DNA of 64,000 bases from Typhlomys cinereus. Its lineage: Eukaryota > Chordata > Mammalia > Rodentia > Platacanthomyidae. Under the pieces are notes generated by a model that saw nothing but the letters and a program-made list of their open reading frames with translations, did not search any database and was not told where the DNA came from. The stretch covers positions 2,574,311 to 2,638,310 of the forward strand of contig JALPQD010000207.1 in assembly GCA_023101885.1 (NCBI GenBank). The letters run 5' to 3'. Position numbers and translations under genes: made by a program. Within the stretch, counting starts at the first letter, position 1. Each line of letters opens with the position of its first letter. Positions 33,075 to 45,953 of this stretch are shown one piece after another.

Positions 33075-35100
33075 TATGATGGGAAGAATATTTTCATAAC
33101 TGATTGAAATAACATAAGTGAACAACTTGAAGGAAGGAATTCCTCGCTTAGACTCCTGACTTAAAGATTTCAGCCGATAGTTCATTGGTTCTGTTTACAT
33201 GATGAAGCTGAGCAGCAGGGTGACTGAGGGTATAAGTGGTAGAGGGTCTGTTACCTTATGTCATCCAGGAGTCAAAGGAGGACAAGATAAAACTCTCAAA
33301 GAATGATCCATTTTCCCAAACCAGGCCCTACCTGTCACAGGTCTTACCACTTTCTCCATATTTACTTAAATTTGGAAGCCATTCCTGGACTCAGATCCTT
33401 TAAGATGTGGTGTCCATGGACTGGCCTTCAGGGCCACACAGAGGTGACCTTTACTCATTGTCTAGGCATTTCTCAATCCAGTAAACTCAACAGTCAGGAT
33501 TGTCTTTGGCATGGTATAAAAGAGAGAAGATGGTAGAGCTTACGATGCTGGGTCTTGGGCCAAGGCTGGGTAGGGGAAAGAGTGAAACAGACATATTACA
33601 ACAAAGGATGTATTTGGGGGCTGCTGACCCTGATGAGGTTGTTAGTAGAGTGACACAGAAAGGAAGAACCTACAGTCACAAGCTTATCTGAGTAAAGTTT
33701 CTCAAAGACAGAGCAAGACAGTCTCAATAATATACACGGTATGAAAGTAGGACCTAAATTTGGAAGGAGTCACGGGGAATGAAGCAGACGGCTGAGAAAT
33801 CCCCGTTTGTACTCTTTATCATCCAACAGGACATTCGTGTGACCCCTCAGGTACCACACATGGCTCCAGGCCAGGCACGGACCAGAGGAGCAAGCAGGGA
33901 TCTGCAACGCCTGCCAGACAAGAGTTCTCAGGGGGTCTGGAAATATTAACCTGGAAGATAAGAGAAATGAATGTTCCCTTTGCTGGATTTTGCAAGCTTT
34001 GGTGAAAAAGGAAATATAGTGTCTCATATTATTTCTGCTTCCTATGAAGACTCAATGTGTATGAAAACATTTATACAACTGGGAATTACTACCATCCATA
34101 AAGGACTCTACAGTGGAGGGAGTAATTGAGAAGCCCAAGTAAAATAGAATACTGGGTGAGATGAAAAAGCATAAACAGAAATCCAGGCCATCACTACAAA
34201 GAAGTAGGACATATCTTTTCCTGGATCTGGAGGGCATTGAGAGAAATCTGAAAACACAGAAAGAAACACCACTGAAGTCATCTACCCTTAAGACTCATTA
34301 AAGGTTTTTTTCTGTAGAATTTGGTCATACCCATCAAAGAGACTGGCTTATGAGACCATTAATCTTGGAGACGGGCTCAGATTTTAAAGTCGTTTGGTTT
34401 CCACATTTATGTTCTATTTGCTAACACGTTTCTACATTGAAAACAAGTTATTTTGTCGTGCTACAGTCAAGATTTAGGAAACAGCATTCCAATGTGTTTT
34501 CTAGTTTGTCATTGGTATAGGAGTCGGAAGTTAGTTTTGCAGCAGCTGATGATTGCGTGCTAACGGGACTGTAACATCAAGTTGGGGTGAGAGGCACCGC
34601 AAAGCTGGTCCTTCCCTGGGTTTCAGTCACTGCTGAACCTTTTTACCTTATTTGCAACCAGGGAAATATAATTACACGGCACAGTTGAACTTTGGAAAGA
34701 ACATTAAGTGATTCAGAAGTACAATGTCTCTGAATTTCTTAGTATTCCAAATGAAGGTTAAAAACAGTTTTGAATGTCTCAAAATGACTTTGCACTTACA
34801 AGGCTGTCTGGTTCATATATTACTACTATCATCCAAAGCACAAATTATGGCATCGACCCAGTATGCTTTTCAGAGACTTGTCTACAAGGATTTGACTACA
34901 GAAGTAGCTTGGTTCATTGTTGTCAGCTGAGTGAGCTGTGGCCAATTGCGGAGAGTATCTTGCTTGAGCCAGGGTGTGATGTATATAGATCACACATTAC
35001 AGAAGAAAAGTCATACCTAAAGGTTTAACAGTGATTCATTTCTTACTCCATGGCACCAGAATCATCTCCAAAAGTATTCAGAAAAAAATAAAGTCAGGCC
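33075..35100. other. Unique DNA, no gene recognised
   Basis: No confident repeat or coding pattern. Short frames on both strands (up to 85 codons) are without motifs. Composition is more balanced than in neighbouring stretches. Confidence 0.45.
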
Positions 35101-35104
35101 TTCT

Positions 35105-35215
35105 GAGGACTGCATGACATATAAGCTAGAACAAATTATTTCAATTCTTTCCAGTGGAGATTCCTCATTCACAAAATGTAAAACTGTAAAATTCATCAAT
35201 CCTTGGTAAGGACCA
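35105..35215 (+). mobile_element. Possible MIR fragment
   Basis: 'caattctttccagtggagat' and 'tcctcattcacaaaatgta' resemble the MIR stretch 'gagcctcagtttcctcatctgtaaaatg'. It is short and diverged. Confidence 0.4.
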
Positions 35216-35589
35216 AAAAAGCATGATAAACATAAATAAAAATACCTATGTATAAGTACTTAGTAGATGGTTTTCTTATGAAATTTAGTCGGTATTTTCT
35301 TGCCAATTATTTCATTTTTACCACCAGTGTTAATTCATGTAAGTATACAAATAAATAGAGTTAAATTCTTATATTTCCAAACACATGGAATTCTGCAATG
35401 ATCATATTCATTCTTTCAAACTTCCCTCTTCCTTCCTTGTTCACCACTGATCTCACTCCCAGTTCCTTGTTCTATGTTCCGGTTGGACTTTTCAATTTTT
35501 TTCCCATGGGAAATATTTTATTTTTTACAGGAAATATTTTTCTTTTGCGTATTGTGTAACTTCCCTTGGAGAAACATGAACAAATGCAT

Positions 35590-35931
35590 ATCATTCCAGA
35601 TAAGGTACTAATACCAGACCCAAGAAACAACTCTACCAAGTGTAGCCTGGTGAATCAGTGAGTTTATTGAGGTTATATCAGCTACAGCACCCACATGGGT
35701 GTGTTTTCAAGAGACCTTCATTCTTGCAGCATCTCACCCAACTTGCAGGCAGCTCCATCTGAGAGTCGCCTTCCCCAGAAATTGTTCACAGCTTATACAA
35801 CCTTGGGGAAGGCCTTGTGAGTCTCATAGCTACCTGAGCTTCCCCAGTCTGATATTCCTTTGTTCTCCAGGAGGAAATTTTACTTCAATTTGTAGGACTT
35901 ACTTGCATAAAAATGGATCCCTCCTATTTTG
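35590..35931 (-). mobile_element. Possible LTR fragment
   Basis: 'tgaatcagtgagtttattga', 'acttgcaggcagctccatct' and 'gagagtcgccttccccagaa' resemble a rodent LTR repeat read in reverse. The family was not established. Confidence 0.35.
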
Positions 35932-36230
35932 ATTAATGTGATGACTTCTAGTTCTTTTCTTTTTTGCATGAAAGGATTTGACTCGTGCATATGACTACAA
36001 AATTCTTCTTATGCATAAATATTTTGTTTATACCTTCATGTGTTTACAGGCACCTAGACTGACTCAACAACTTTCTAATGGTGATCTCATTTTCTTTGGG
36101 TATATATGCAGGAGTCATTTTTAGTCACATGATCATTGGGTCTTCTTAAGGCTCCAACATTTTCATCAGTTGCATTTCTATCATTTTCCTAAGATTGTAA
36201 CTATCTTCCAAACCAGAAATAGAATATCAC
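35932..36230 (-). mobile_element. Ancient L1 ORF2 C-terminal/3' fragment
   Basis: 'caggcacctagactgactca', 'ctcattttctttgggtatat' and 'atgatcattgggtcttctta' follow the reverse-strand order of the ORF2 end in older mammalian L1s, with deletions between the pieces. Confidence 0.5.
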
Positions 36231-36411
36231 TATTTCATTCCTACTGAAATTGAAAGTTCTATTGAAGAATGGACAATTTTTGGACTTGGAGCAAGTCCAC
36301 ATTCTCTTTGTTAAGAAATGTTCACCTAGCTGCTCTTCCTCATTTCTTGGCCTCACTTGCTACATCAGAGTGACATTGTGAACTCACATATTCCCATTGA
36401 TCTTTGTTTTT

Positions 36412-36645
36412 AAGATCCTTTCTTTTCTTCTCCTTTATACTTTTTTCTCTTCCTTCCATCCTCCTTCTATTTCTCTTTTTTCCTTCCTTTCCCTCCCCTT
36501 CCTCTCTTCTCCTTTTTTCCTCTTCTCTTTTCCCCATCCCTTTCTTGCTCTTTCCCTCCTTTCCTTTCTCTCTTTTACTGTCTCTTCCTTCCTTCATCCC
36601 TCCCTCTCTTCCTCTCTTCTCCCTTCCTTCCTTCTTTTCATATAA
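36412..36645. repeat. Pyrimidine-rich low-complexity tract
   Basis: About 230 bp of almost pure C/T on the plus strand with irregular CTTTCC and TTCC units. Apparent open frames here, rich in Ser/Leu/Phe on one strand and Lys/Glu/Arg on the other, are produced by composition. Confidence 0.95.
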
Positions 36646-37011
36646 GGCTTTATGTAGCCCTGGATGAACTTGAAGTCACGTAACCATTATCTTTTCCTAT
36701 TCATCATCAATATTTTCACCTGGAGATAATGTGTCAAGTTTGCATAATTATTCCTCCACTTTAAGTCATATACATGATCCATAATACTTGAGAACCTCAA
36801 ATTATGAAAGCCATAATATAGGTAAGTTCTCTTTTGATCATTAAATGCATAATGATGCATTCTTGATACATTTCATATTTTCTAGAAAGCATTTTACTAG
36901 AAATCACCTGCTACTATCACGTCACTCAATTCATAGAGAAAAGTTTTTACCTGATCACAGCAAATAGCCTCAATTATAAAAAAATATTATTTAACATGTT
37001 CCCATATTATT

Positions 37012-37260
37012 GACATGGCTTGGAAAGTTCCCCAAAGGTATGTGCTTTAGTAACTAGGCCCTTCCTTGGTGCAGTTGGGAGCTGGTGGAACTTTTAGGAA
37101 CTTTTAAGAGATGAGACTCAGTAAAAGGAAGGAAGGAGTTTTGAGTGGGAGCATTTCCTCTTAATAAACATCTGAGCTCTGAGCCTCTTCTCTGTCTTTT
37201 TAATTCACTCAGTAGCATGGGTGGCTAGAACTGTGTGTTATTAGAGCCCCCACTTCTTCC
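37012..37260 (+). mobile_element. MaLR LTR fragment (MLT1/MST type)
   Basis: 'tgacatggcttggaaagttc', 'cccaaaggtatgtgctttag', 'gggagctggtggaactttt' and 'aagagatgagactcagtaa' follow the start of MaLR LTRs (tgatatggtttgg, ccccaaaggctcatg, ggtggtggaacct, aagagatggggcc). It is a partial LTR without internal region. Confidence 0.6.
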
Positions 37261-37264
37261 ATAT

Positions 37265-38505
37265 TATATTTGCTCAAATATTTTATATTTGTTTCTCAAT
37301 TTTGAACTTTCTTTTGGGCTAGTCTAATTTCCTAAACTCGAATTGTTCTATTTGTTATCTTTTCCATTGAAGATGACCATTTTGAGGTTTGTCTTGAATT
37401 CTTTGCCCTTTTGATAATACCTTGTGAAATGTATTTGCTCAAACTCAGTCATGAGTTTTCCTTGCTAGAAGATATTCAATTCTCTTTGTTTTTCTCCTTT
37501 TAATAATACATGATGGGTACACAAAAATTACCCTGGTATATATAGCCAATGTGATATTGTGCCAAGGTACACTGATGAGGGAATAGATGATATCTTTTCA
37601 AGATTATAAGGATCCAGTGTTTCCATCTCAAATTGTGTTCTTTTATCTTTATAGTTATCATTCTTCTCAATGCTTTATGCTTTCTATACATGTTTAACTC
37701 CTACTTTAATAATACTTAACCCTTTTACTGTCTTTACAATTTTTTATGTCTCTTTGTGAATTATACTTTGGGTTGTTCTATTTGCTTCATGGCTTACACT
37801 TTTTTCGTTTTGAATTTCTTGCACAAGGTTTTGTTTAGATAGTTTAATTAAACAATCAAGATATTGGCAAGGGTTTTAAAATGCAGATTTTTAAAAATTA
37901 TTCCCAGTTTCAATGTGCACTATTGCATTCTTTTACAATTTGCTCCTTGAAAAGGTTTGCTATATTATATATTGCATAGATAGAATATGCAAAAAGATTT
38001 TCAATGACTTTAGATTTCATGTGATGCAAAAACTGTGTACTTTGTTTTAGCTGAATTTTATAAAACCTTAGCAGTGTGTTCTACATCTCTGGGTAAATGA
38101 ATAAAACTTGTACCTGATGTACGCTCTAATTTACCCAAAACTCAGAACAGTTTAGGATTCAAATTGTGTAATTAGCTTGGCTTTAGCACGAACACGTTTT
38201 AGACATAAAAGAACAGAGCTCGCCAGGAGTAATAACAAGCCCATGACAGGGCTGTCAGCTGGACAGATGGTGATAATTCTGGTTAAGTGTCCTCTTCTAG
38301 ACTGTTTGGAAGCGCAACAGCTTTGATATTCAAAACGGGAGTGAGTATGCAATTCAAAATTGCACATTTTTGAAAATAATAAAAATAAGAAACTAGAGTT
38401 TCAATTTTCAAGTAATTTTTATGTGATTCTAAGTGAGGAATGGCTCTTTTCTTTACATATCAGCAGGAACAATACATACATGAATGAGATTTCCCAGAGT
38501 CATAT
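37265..38505. other. Unique AT-rich DNA, no gene recognised
   Basis: T-rich, possibly containing very old L1 sequence at 37300-37800, but nothing I can place. Only short frames occur. Confidence 0.4.
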
Positions 38506-38508
38506 GGT

Positions 38509-38586
38509 TCATAAAAATATTAATTTAACTTTAATGTTTTTTATGGGTCATAAAATATTAATTTAACTTTAATGCTTTTTAAAAAA
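38509..38586 (+). repeat. 39-bp tandem duplication
   Basis: Two adjacent near-identical units (38509-38547 and 38548-38586) share 'atattaatttaactttaatg' with one-base differences at the edges. It is a simple local duplication. Confidence 0.93.
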
Positions 38587-38589
38587 TCT

Positions 38590-39186
38590 ATAAACTTGAA
38601 ACAAAGAAATTCTGGCATTGGCTCTTCTTTCCTTCACTGAGAAGAATGTGAAATTTGAATTTTATTTTGCTTTGAAAGAAGGAAGTTTTATAATGCCAGC
38701 TACCAGAGGAGATGGTGTCCTTAGCTTTCCTTCTCCCTCCCCCCTTTCCTGTCAATTGAAGGCAGCTCACATGCACCTCTACAGTTGTGATATGTGATAT
38801 GACAGTGTCAGCAGCCCTGGCAACAAATGTGATTCTGAAGAGAATTTTCACAGATGAACTAAGAACCAAGGCTTCTCATATGGCCTGCTCATTAGCAGTA
38901 TAAAAATGAAGGCCTTTCTAGAGGATGCGCATATTACACAATATATATCAAGTGCTAGAGTTTTCCATACCAAAGCTTTAATAATTCTTCTCTGGTATTC
39001 ACTCATAGTCCTGGGAACTCTGATCTGTCTATTTCTTTCTCTCAGATTTCCAGAAAGAGCTGGGAAACTCTAAGAACAAGCTATTCATTTTACTGATCTA
39101 TACCATATAAGAGCCCCAATTTTTCTTAGGAAGAAAAGATTCACTTCCCATTTTGGAAAGGAGCTTAGATAAGACAAACAATCAAA

Positions 39187-39224
<38 letters not shown>

Positions 39225-39540
39225 CTCTGTCTTTCTCTCTCTGTCTTTTTTTTTTCTTGACCAATTCATTTGTTGAACTGAGTATGGTTCCTTGTTTCTC
39301 ACATGTGTGCAGCACCTCTTGATGCATAGCGATCAGTCACTTTATTTCTAAGAGGAAGTGTGTGCTCTGCCCTGCAGATTCGCAGAAAAGAGTTAAAAGA
39401 ATATTAGAGTCAATGGGTGATATCTATGACTTTCTGAAAAATCTTAAGGAAAGGAGAAATTGGGGACACATTTAAATTCCAAGTAAAATTTTCAGTTAGC
39501 TGGGGTGAGAAAGTAGGTCCAAATAACAGACTCAGCTAAG
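38590..39540. other. Unique DNA with one (CA)n tract
   Basis: A (CA)n run of about 17 units lies at 39189-39221. No gene or other repeat is recognised. Confidence 0.5.
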
Positions 39541-39545
39541 TAGAA

Positions 39546-39724
39546 AGTGGTTCTCAAATTTTAGTGTGCCTTAGAGTCACCTGAGGGTTGTTAAACTGAA
39601 GACTGCTGAGATCCCAAGTTTCTCATTCGATGATTCCAGGTACAAAAATCAATAATTCACATTTCTGAAACACACTGGGTGACTCTGATGCAGTTGGTTG
39701 GGAAGCACAATTTAAGAACTACCA
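39546..39724 (+). mobile_element. MER5A hAT-Charlie element, both ends present
   Basis: Begins 'gtggttctcaaattttagtg' and ends 'cacaatttaagaactaccac', so its ends are inverted repeats of each other (about 15 bp, imperfect). The inside ('tagagtcacctgagggttg', 'ggtgactctgatgcagttgg') matches the MER5A consensus order. It is about 180 bp, the usual size of this non-autonomous DNA transposon. Confidence 0.75.
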
Positions 39725-39729
39725 CACTG

Positions 39730-41385
39730 ATAAACAAGTATTTCTTTATTCATCATTTTACCTAGTAAGGAAAATTGGATACAATGCATTCTCAGCAAAT
39801 CAATATTTACTCAGCTTTGAATTCAGCTGTTCATGTAGAGTGCCTAGATTCCTATCAAATTCTAATTTTTCCATTTTGCTCTCTCAGCACAGTATTGCAA
39901 AGACAAAATTGGTTTAAGAAATTTAAAAACACATATATAATTAAAATATTAGCTGGTTAATGCCTTACTACATTGACCTTTTATTTTCTTCATGGAATTC
40001 ATCAATATACAAACTGCTCATTTTTTAGCCATTTTCCATTCCCATACTTAAACTAACAATTAAAATCTGTTTCTATCTAATTTAATGTTGTATTATAGTG
40101 AATACTGAGTAAATGTTAAGTAAGTACTTTGAGAATACATACACTGTTGAAAATGCATTATTACCAAAAAAATCACTCATATAGTGGTTGTAGTTCATGT
40201 CTTCTTGGCATAATCAAAATCATAACTGCATCAGACAAAGTGAAGAGTAAGTAAACAGATCAATGATATTAAGCAGTGTTCCAAGTGCAGTGTATCTGAG
40301 GATTACGCTGCATATGCAAAATTTCTTATATTCCTTCCCTAGCCCCTCCCTACTCAGCAGATATTTCTGGAAGTTAATGCCTTTCTGTCTGCATCTTCAT
40401 CTCCAGGAATCCTTATACCTCTGCCTCTATTAGCCCAATGCTCAATTTCTGTAGATACAGTGCTGGAAAGTATGGTAACTCTTCCTGGAGCACCTGAAAT
40501 TTAAAATGACAACACATTCATGTATATAATAAAGCTAACATGATCATTAAGAACAATGGAAAGGAAGGATTTAGAGGAAGAACAAAACAACACCTTAACT
40601 AGAGATGACTTCCATTAACATTTTGGTGCTTTTTTGCTGCCAATCCCCTATTTGCATCTTTGTAGCTAATTATGATTAAAGAGGAAATGCAGAATTATAC
40701 CACTTCAAAGACTTTCCCACTGAACAGAAATACAGGAATAATCACAGAACAGCATAAATACTAAAGGATAAAGAGGAAAGACAAGAATAATCTTGTCATT
40801 CAGTGCTAATTAATATTTTGGCCAATTTCCCTGCAGCACTTCTGTCTCTGCATATATTTAACATAGCTGAGGTCATTTTCTTTTTATGATAAATAATGAA
40901 AGAGTATTCACAGTCAGTGAGACAGCAAAGACATAAGGAAGGTTTTTGGTGCCAAATAGCATCTGTCACAAGATTTATTAGTCTTTCTCGGTTAAAATGA
41001 AAATAATTTAGTGTTTAAGGTCATTCAAAGATAATGAAATGAATTATTTAAGTTCTCAGATAATGACGATTGTCACATAGAGCTCTGTAAATCTTGTGCC
41101 TGAAAAATGGGGCAGAGAAAGAAAGTTTACTCCCTGCACAGTACTACAGTGGCAAAATGCAGTTTAAATTTGGAGCTAAGTAGATATGATGATCTTAATT
41201 GGTTAGCACGATTGCCAAGCTATTTCATTTGATGCATAAAGTATACATGTACAATGTAAAACTCATTCCCTAGTTTGTATGAGAGATCGTAGAAATGTAT
41301 AAAAGCTCTGAATCATGGATTTGGTGGCTATAAAATGTACCCAAAATCAGGTAGTTTAGCTGGTTGGACATCAAGTTTTACAAAG
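39730..41385. other. Unique AT-rich DNA, no gene recognised
   Basis: No repeats or coding patterns are recognised. It could include conserved non-coding sequence, which cannot be judged from one sequence. Confidence 0.4.
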
Positions 41386-41389
41386 AAAA

Positions 41390-41474
41390 AGGTGAGCTAG
41401 TAAGATAGCTCAATGAGTAAGATACTTTCTCACACACCTGACAACTGGCTCTCCATCCCTGGAAGTCTACATGC

Positions 41475-41507
<33 letters not shown>

Positions 41508-41545
41508 TTCACTCTCTCTCTCATCTCTCTTTCCCAATAATATAC
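41390..41545 (+). mobile_element. Old tRNA-SINE fragment with (CT)n
   Basis: 'ggtgagctagtaagatagct' and 'caatgagtaagatac' give a tRNA-like head, 'gacaactggctctccatccc' the next part, and then a (CT)n tract at 41473-41525. The family was not assigned. Confidence 0.55.
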
Positions 41546-41549
41546 AATA

Positions 41550-43430
41550 TTTAAAAAAAAATTAAAAAGGTATCCTGATTTTTTGTTGATCTGAATTACT
41601 GTTTTTCATTCAAAGGGGGACAATATTCTTGGGATTGTCTGTCTTAGAGGGTTTTTTTTTTAACTCTAATAGATGAAAGTCATTTCACCTCATTGCAAAT
41701 ACCTTTCCACAATGGGTAGGTATTGTCCATGGGTAGATAGTGTCCTGCTGTGTTAAAACTTGAAAAGCCTGAGGAAAGTTTGTCTTCTCTATGCTCTCAA
41801 ACTTTCCAAAAATTTGTTCTGACTCTATGAAAGGTTTTGAAATATATTTGGTTGTTTAAATATTAATATTTGAACTGTGTTTTAACTGTAGAAAGAATCT
41901 TCAATTATATATCTACCTACACTTTGTATTTTACTTATTCTTTTTTCTTAGTAACCAGTTGTAGCAGATTCTAGTCTAGATCCTAGAAATTCTACAGGGT
42001 ACACAGTGGAGGTATTCTTATGCTTAAAAAGCTTAAATTTTACCAATAGATGCCATGCAAACAAGTGGGAGAAATAGTAGACTGATAGAAAGTGGTGGGA
42101 AAAGAATGTGAGGACTTTCAATGGAACAAAAAGAAAAAAAATCTTTCTGAGAAGGTAACACTTGACAGAAATCTGAAAACTATGTCCTTTTAAATAAGTT
42201 AAATATGTTTCATATTTTAAAAAGCCAAATGTCTAAAATGCAGTGACTGTGGAATAAATTAATAGGAGTAGAGGTCAAAGAGATAAATTGAATATGTTAT
42301 GCAGAGTAGTCTTGATTCTATGTACATTTTCAAAATGCTTTTTCTGACTTTATACTAATAGTGAATACAGACAAGAGGGGAAAAAAATCCCCTCTATGTA
42401 GACACAGTATCTCAGGTGAGAGACAATGGTGGTTTGGAACAGAGTAAGATGGGAAGAGGGAGGGGCAGGATGGGTTTGAGAGCTAAAGAAAGAGAAATTT
42501 AATCCTGCCTCTTGGTTATTTATTTTCAAAAGAGGATGGTTGGAGATTGCCTGAATTTGTTCATCCTGAGTATGGAGGCCTATCTGCATTTACTCTTAGC
42601 TGATGATAACTATGAATATTTCCTAACACAAAATTTTAACCTTATTTAAAGCACTGGAAGTTTTTTATGGGTGCTTTTTTAATTGAATGCACATTTCTTG
42701 AGTTTGTATTTTGTAGTGGATAATGCTGTTTCACATTGATATAATGTTGAACACTCCTACTAGGGAAAGAAAAAGATTTGGTAAATAGAGACCCAAGAGT
42801 TTTAAAATGTAGGCAGGACATGAAGTAGAGTAGCGAGAAAAGAAAAAAACATGCCCAATGGTGAAGACGTATTTTGTTTTGGAGGTTAGAACTTTCAGGG
42901 ATTTTGAAACTTAAATGAAATGGGGATATTATGTTATATTCATTGGCTTTTTTTTTTTTTTGAGGTTCGACAGCAATTAAGAGATTCCTGCTATCATGAC
43001 TTGGAAGGTATGGAATTTGTTACTCTAAAATAATCAAGGTTATAACCATGGGGCAGACTAATGTGGAATAAAAAACTCATTGCTACGTCCTGGACAATAA
43101 AGAACTTGAAGCACTTGGGCACTGGGACCTTCAACAGCAGTTGTGGAAGCACTGCTAAAGGGGAATATACTGTATCTCATACAGAAAATATATGCCTGAC
43201 ATCAGTAAGGATTGAGAGTGGTAGAGTCTCAGAATATAACTTTCATCGAGATTTATAAAAATAATGAAGACCAATGGGAGGCAAAAGAAACCTTGCCATG
43301 TGCTGGGACACACAGTGTATGAAATTGCTTCATAATGAAGGCACTGCAAGGAGGTTGTTCCTTCCAGAAACGAAGATATTGGTTGTAACTGTGACTCTTC
43401 TCTTTGCTGTAGACAACAGTCAAACTCAAA
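41550..43430. other. Unique AT-rich DNA, no gene recognised
   Basis: No repeat or coding pattern is recognised apart from a T run at 42949-42961. Confidence 0.45.
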
Positions 43431-43434
43431 CAAC

Positions 43435-43725
43435 TTAAGGGATAAAGGAAGATTTATTCAGTTTAGTGTTTCTGAGAGGTGATACAGTCCTTCAGGGTGG
43501 GAAAGGTGTGGCTGGTTGGCAGAAGCTGGAGGCAAACCAAGTCATATCCATCACAGAGAACAAGAGCTGCAAGACTCCAAGCTGCACGAGCAGATTCACT
43601 CACTCAAGCAGGGCAAAGCTAACCAACCTCAAGACTCTACCTCCTAAAATCATGATGTTCCCAAACAACTAGAGATTCAAACACACAAGTCTGTGGGGTA
43701 CAACTAACATTTCAAACTGTGACTC
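43435..43725 (-). mobile_element. LTR-like repeat, minus strand
   Basis: 'ggaagatttattcagtttag', 'ggtgtggctggttggcagaa', 'ttcccaaacaactagagatt' and 'aaacacacaagtctgtgggg' follow the reverse-strand order of a common rodent LTR-type repeat. It ends near 'tttcaaactgtgactc'. Confidence 0.45.
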
Positions 43726-43976
43726 TGATGACAGGCACAAATCCCACAGAGCATACTGGGGATGGAGAGATCTTGAGCTGGTACAATATTTTCTGTTTTC
43801 CATAAATACGGTTTTTTTCTGTTTTCATTGCTTTGTGTAGTTTGACTTTCACAACAAACATTTCCATTTTTATAGCATTTACTTCTTAAAATGCACTGTG
43901 TTTTTATTAGTCTCTTTATATCATACTGATTAATCTCCATTTCAGTATGTAGTTCATTTTGCTTTTGTATGTGTGC

Positions 43977-43977
<1 letters not shown>

Positions 43978-44029
<52 letters not shown>

Positions 44030-44312
44030 CATGCACACACATTCATTTACAGTGTGTGGACCCAGGTGTGCATGTGGGTAGGCAGGTATCTTCTTTGTCA
44101 TTCTTTATTTTATGGTAGGATCCTTCAGTTGAAACCAGAGCTGATCTGTCTAGGAAGTTTGCTCTGGGGATAACTTCCTTCTCTTGGCCTCCTGAATTGT
44201 AGAATTACAGACGGCTACAATGCTTGCCTGGAGTTTACATGAGTTCTAGAGATCCTCATACTGGTGAAGCAAGCACTTTATGCACTGACTCATCCCTCCA
44301 CCTCTAGCCTTA
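43978..44312 (-). mobile_element. B4-type SINE with (GT)n tail, minus strand
   Basis: A (GT)n tract (43979-44024) with CG/CA variants precedes, in reverse, the B1-like half ('ctcttggcctcctgaattgt', 'agaattacagacggctacaa') and the tRNA head ('ttatgcactgactcatccct', 'ccacctctagcc'). The microsatellite sits at the SINE's 3' end, as at 4175-4482. Confidence 0.7.
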
Positions 44313-44422
44313 TAAGAATTATTTCTTCTTAATTTTTTTCCCACTATCCATGGTTTTTAGACTCCTACTGAGATGGACAAATAGTTTTCTATAATTTGTT
44401 GGATTTTTTTAAGATTATTTTA

Positions 44423-44966
44423 AGGGGTATAAATGTAACTCAGTTTCAGAGTTTTGTCTAGTGTTCAAAAAGTCCTCAGTTCAATCCCCAGCACTACACT
44501 AAAAGTAAATAAATAAATAAAGTTACTAGGGAAAGAAAGAAAGAAAAAGAGAGAAAGAAAGAAAGAAAAAAAGAGAAAGAAAGAAATAAAGATGGAAGGA
44601 AGGAAAGAAGGAAAGAAGGAAAGAAGGAAAGGAAGAAAGGTGTATAGATGTAACTCAGTTTCAGAGTTTCGTCTAGTGTTCAAAAAAAAAAAGTTCTCGG
44701 TTCAACCGCCAGCACTACACCAAAAGTAAATAAATAAATAAAGTAAATAAATAAAGTTACTAAGGAAAGAAAGAAAGAAAGAAAGAAAGAAAGAAGAAAG
44801 AAAGAAGGAAGGAAGAAAAAAGAAAGAAAGGAAAGGAAGGAAGAAAGGAGGGAGGGAAGGAGGAAGGGAGAGAGGGAGGAAGGGAGAAAGAGAGGGAGAG
44901 AGGAAGGGAGGGAGGGAGGGAGGAAGAAAGAAGAAGAAAGAAAGAAGGAAAAAGAAAGGGAAAAAG
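44423..44966 (+). repeat. Duplicated ID-SINE plus GAAA/GGAA block
   Basis: An ID-like SINE ('gtataaatgtaactcagttt', 'tcagttcaatccccagcact', then an AAAT-rich tail) with 'aaagttactagggaaagaaa' and a GAAA/GGAA tract occurs at 44423-44640. It repeats at 44639-44966 with a period of about 215 bp. The two SINE copies differ by few bases, and the second microsatellite is longer (about 200 bp). Confidence 0.88.
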
Positions 44967-45953
44967 AGTAAAGAGAAAAGGCATTTTTATTTTTTAACTG
45001 TACAATTAATTATTTTATTATTTTTTAATTTTTCTTTCTTTCTTTATTTATTTTTCTGCTCATAAAAACATAATAGGAACCCCTGTCCCCTCCCTCACTC
45101 CACCCCTCCCTCGACCTCCCTATTCCCTCCCCCCTTTGCCCCTTCCTTTCCACCCTCCCTCCTTTTCTCCCAGTGCCCCTTCCCCCATCTCTGAAGTATC
45201 CTTTAATGTGTACATCAAACTTTCCTCTGGGTCCTCCTCTCTGATGAGGTGTAAGGACTCAGTAACAATTCCTAGAACTCTTTCTTGTGTTCCCCTTAAG
45301 TATAGGAACACTATTGTGACTGTTAATCCCTTATTTCTAAGGATTCTAGTGCCTTTAGTCCATGCTAGAATTTGAGGGGTCAATGATATGTTGATCATTG
45401 TGCAGATCATGCAGAGTCCTATTATGATTGCTTCAGCCATAAGTTGTGTGGAGTATCTTGCATATCATTACTCCTCCCATCCTTGTGCTCTTACAATCTT
45501 GCCACCTCCTCTTCCACAAATTAACCTGAGCTTCAGGATGGGGAGAGATTAGGCAGGCCTGATTCCAGGTGGCTGATATAGAGTCTCTGATGTTCTGAAT
45601 TATAGTTTGTTGATTTTTTTTTTCAGTTTTGCTGTTCCTGCAATGCCCTTGGCTCCATCCTGAAGGGTATTGGATGTCACCCCCTTCTATCTGGCAGCCT
45701 ATATGCCCTCCCCTTCTGGTGAGATCATACCCCATCCGTTGCAAATGATCAGGAAGGAAAGTCTGTGAACTTAACCAGATGTCTCATCACTTACTTGCAG
45801 TCCTTGATGGTGGCCTATTTTATCTGCTGTAACATGGTCCCTCTCTTTGTTTCTGGTGGGGCCCTCCTTCCCCATCCCTCCTGTTTATAATCTTTACAAT
45901 TACTGAAGGTATTACAGAGATTTAATTTTGAGTGTCTCTAAGTGGGTTTGGTA

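Noticed and set aside
36340..36667. Lys/Glu/Arg-rich and Ser/Phe/Leu-rich open frames
   Set aside because: They follow from a pyrimidine-rich low-complexity tract. Three overlapping frames are open on both strands.
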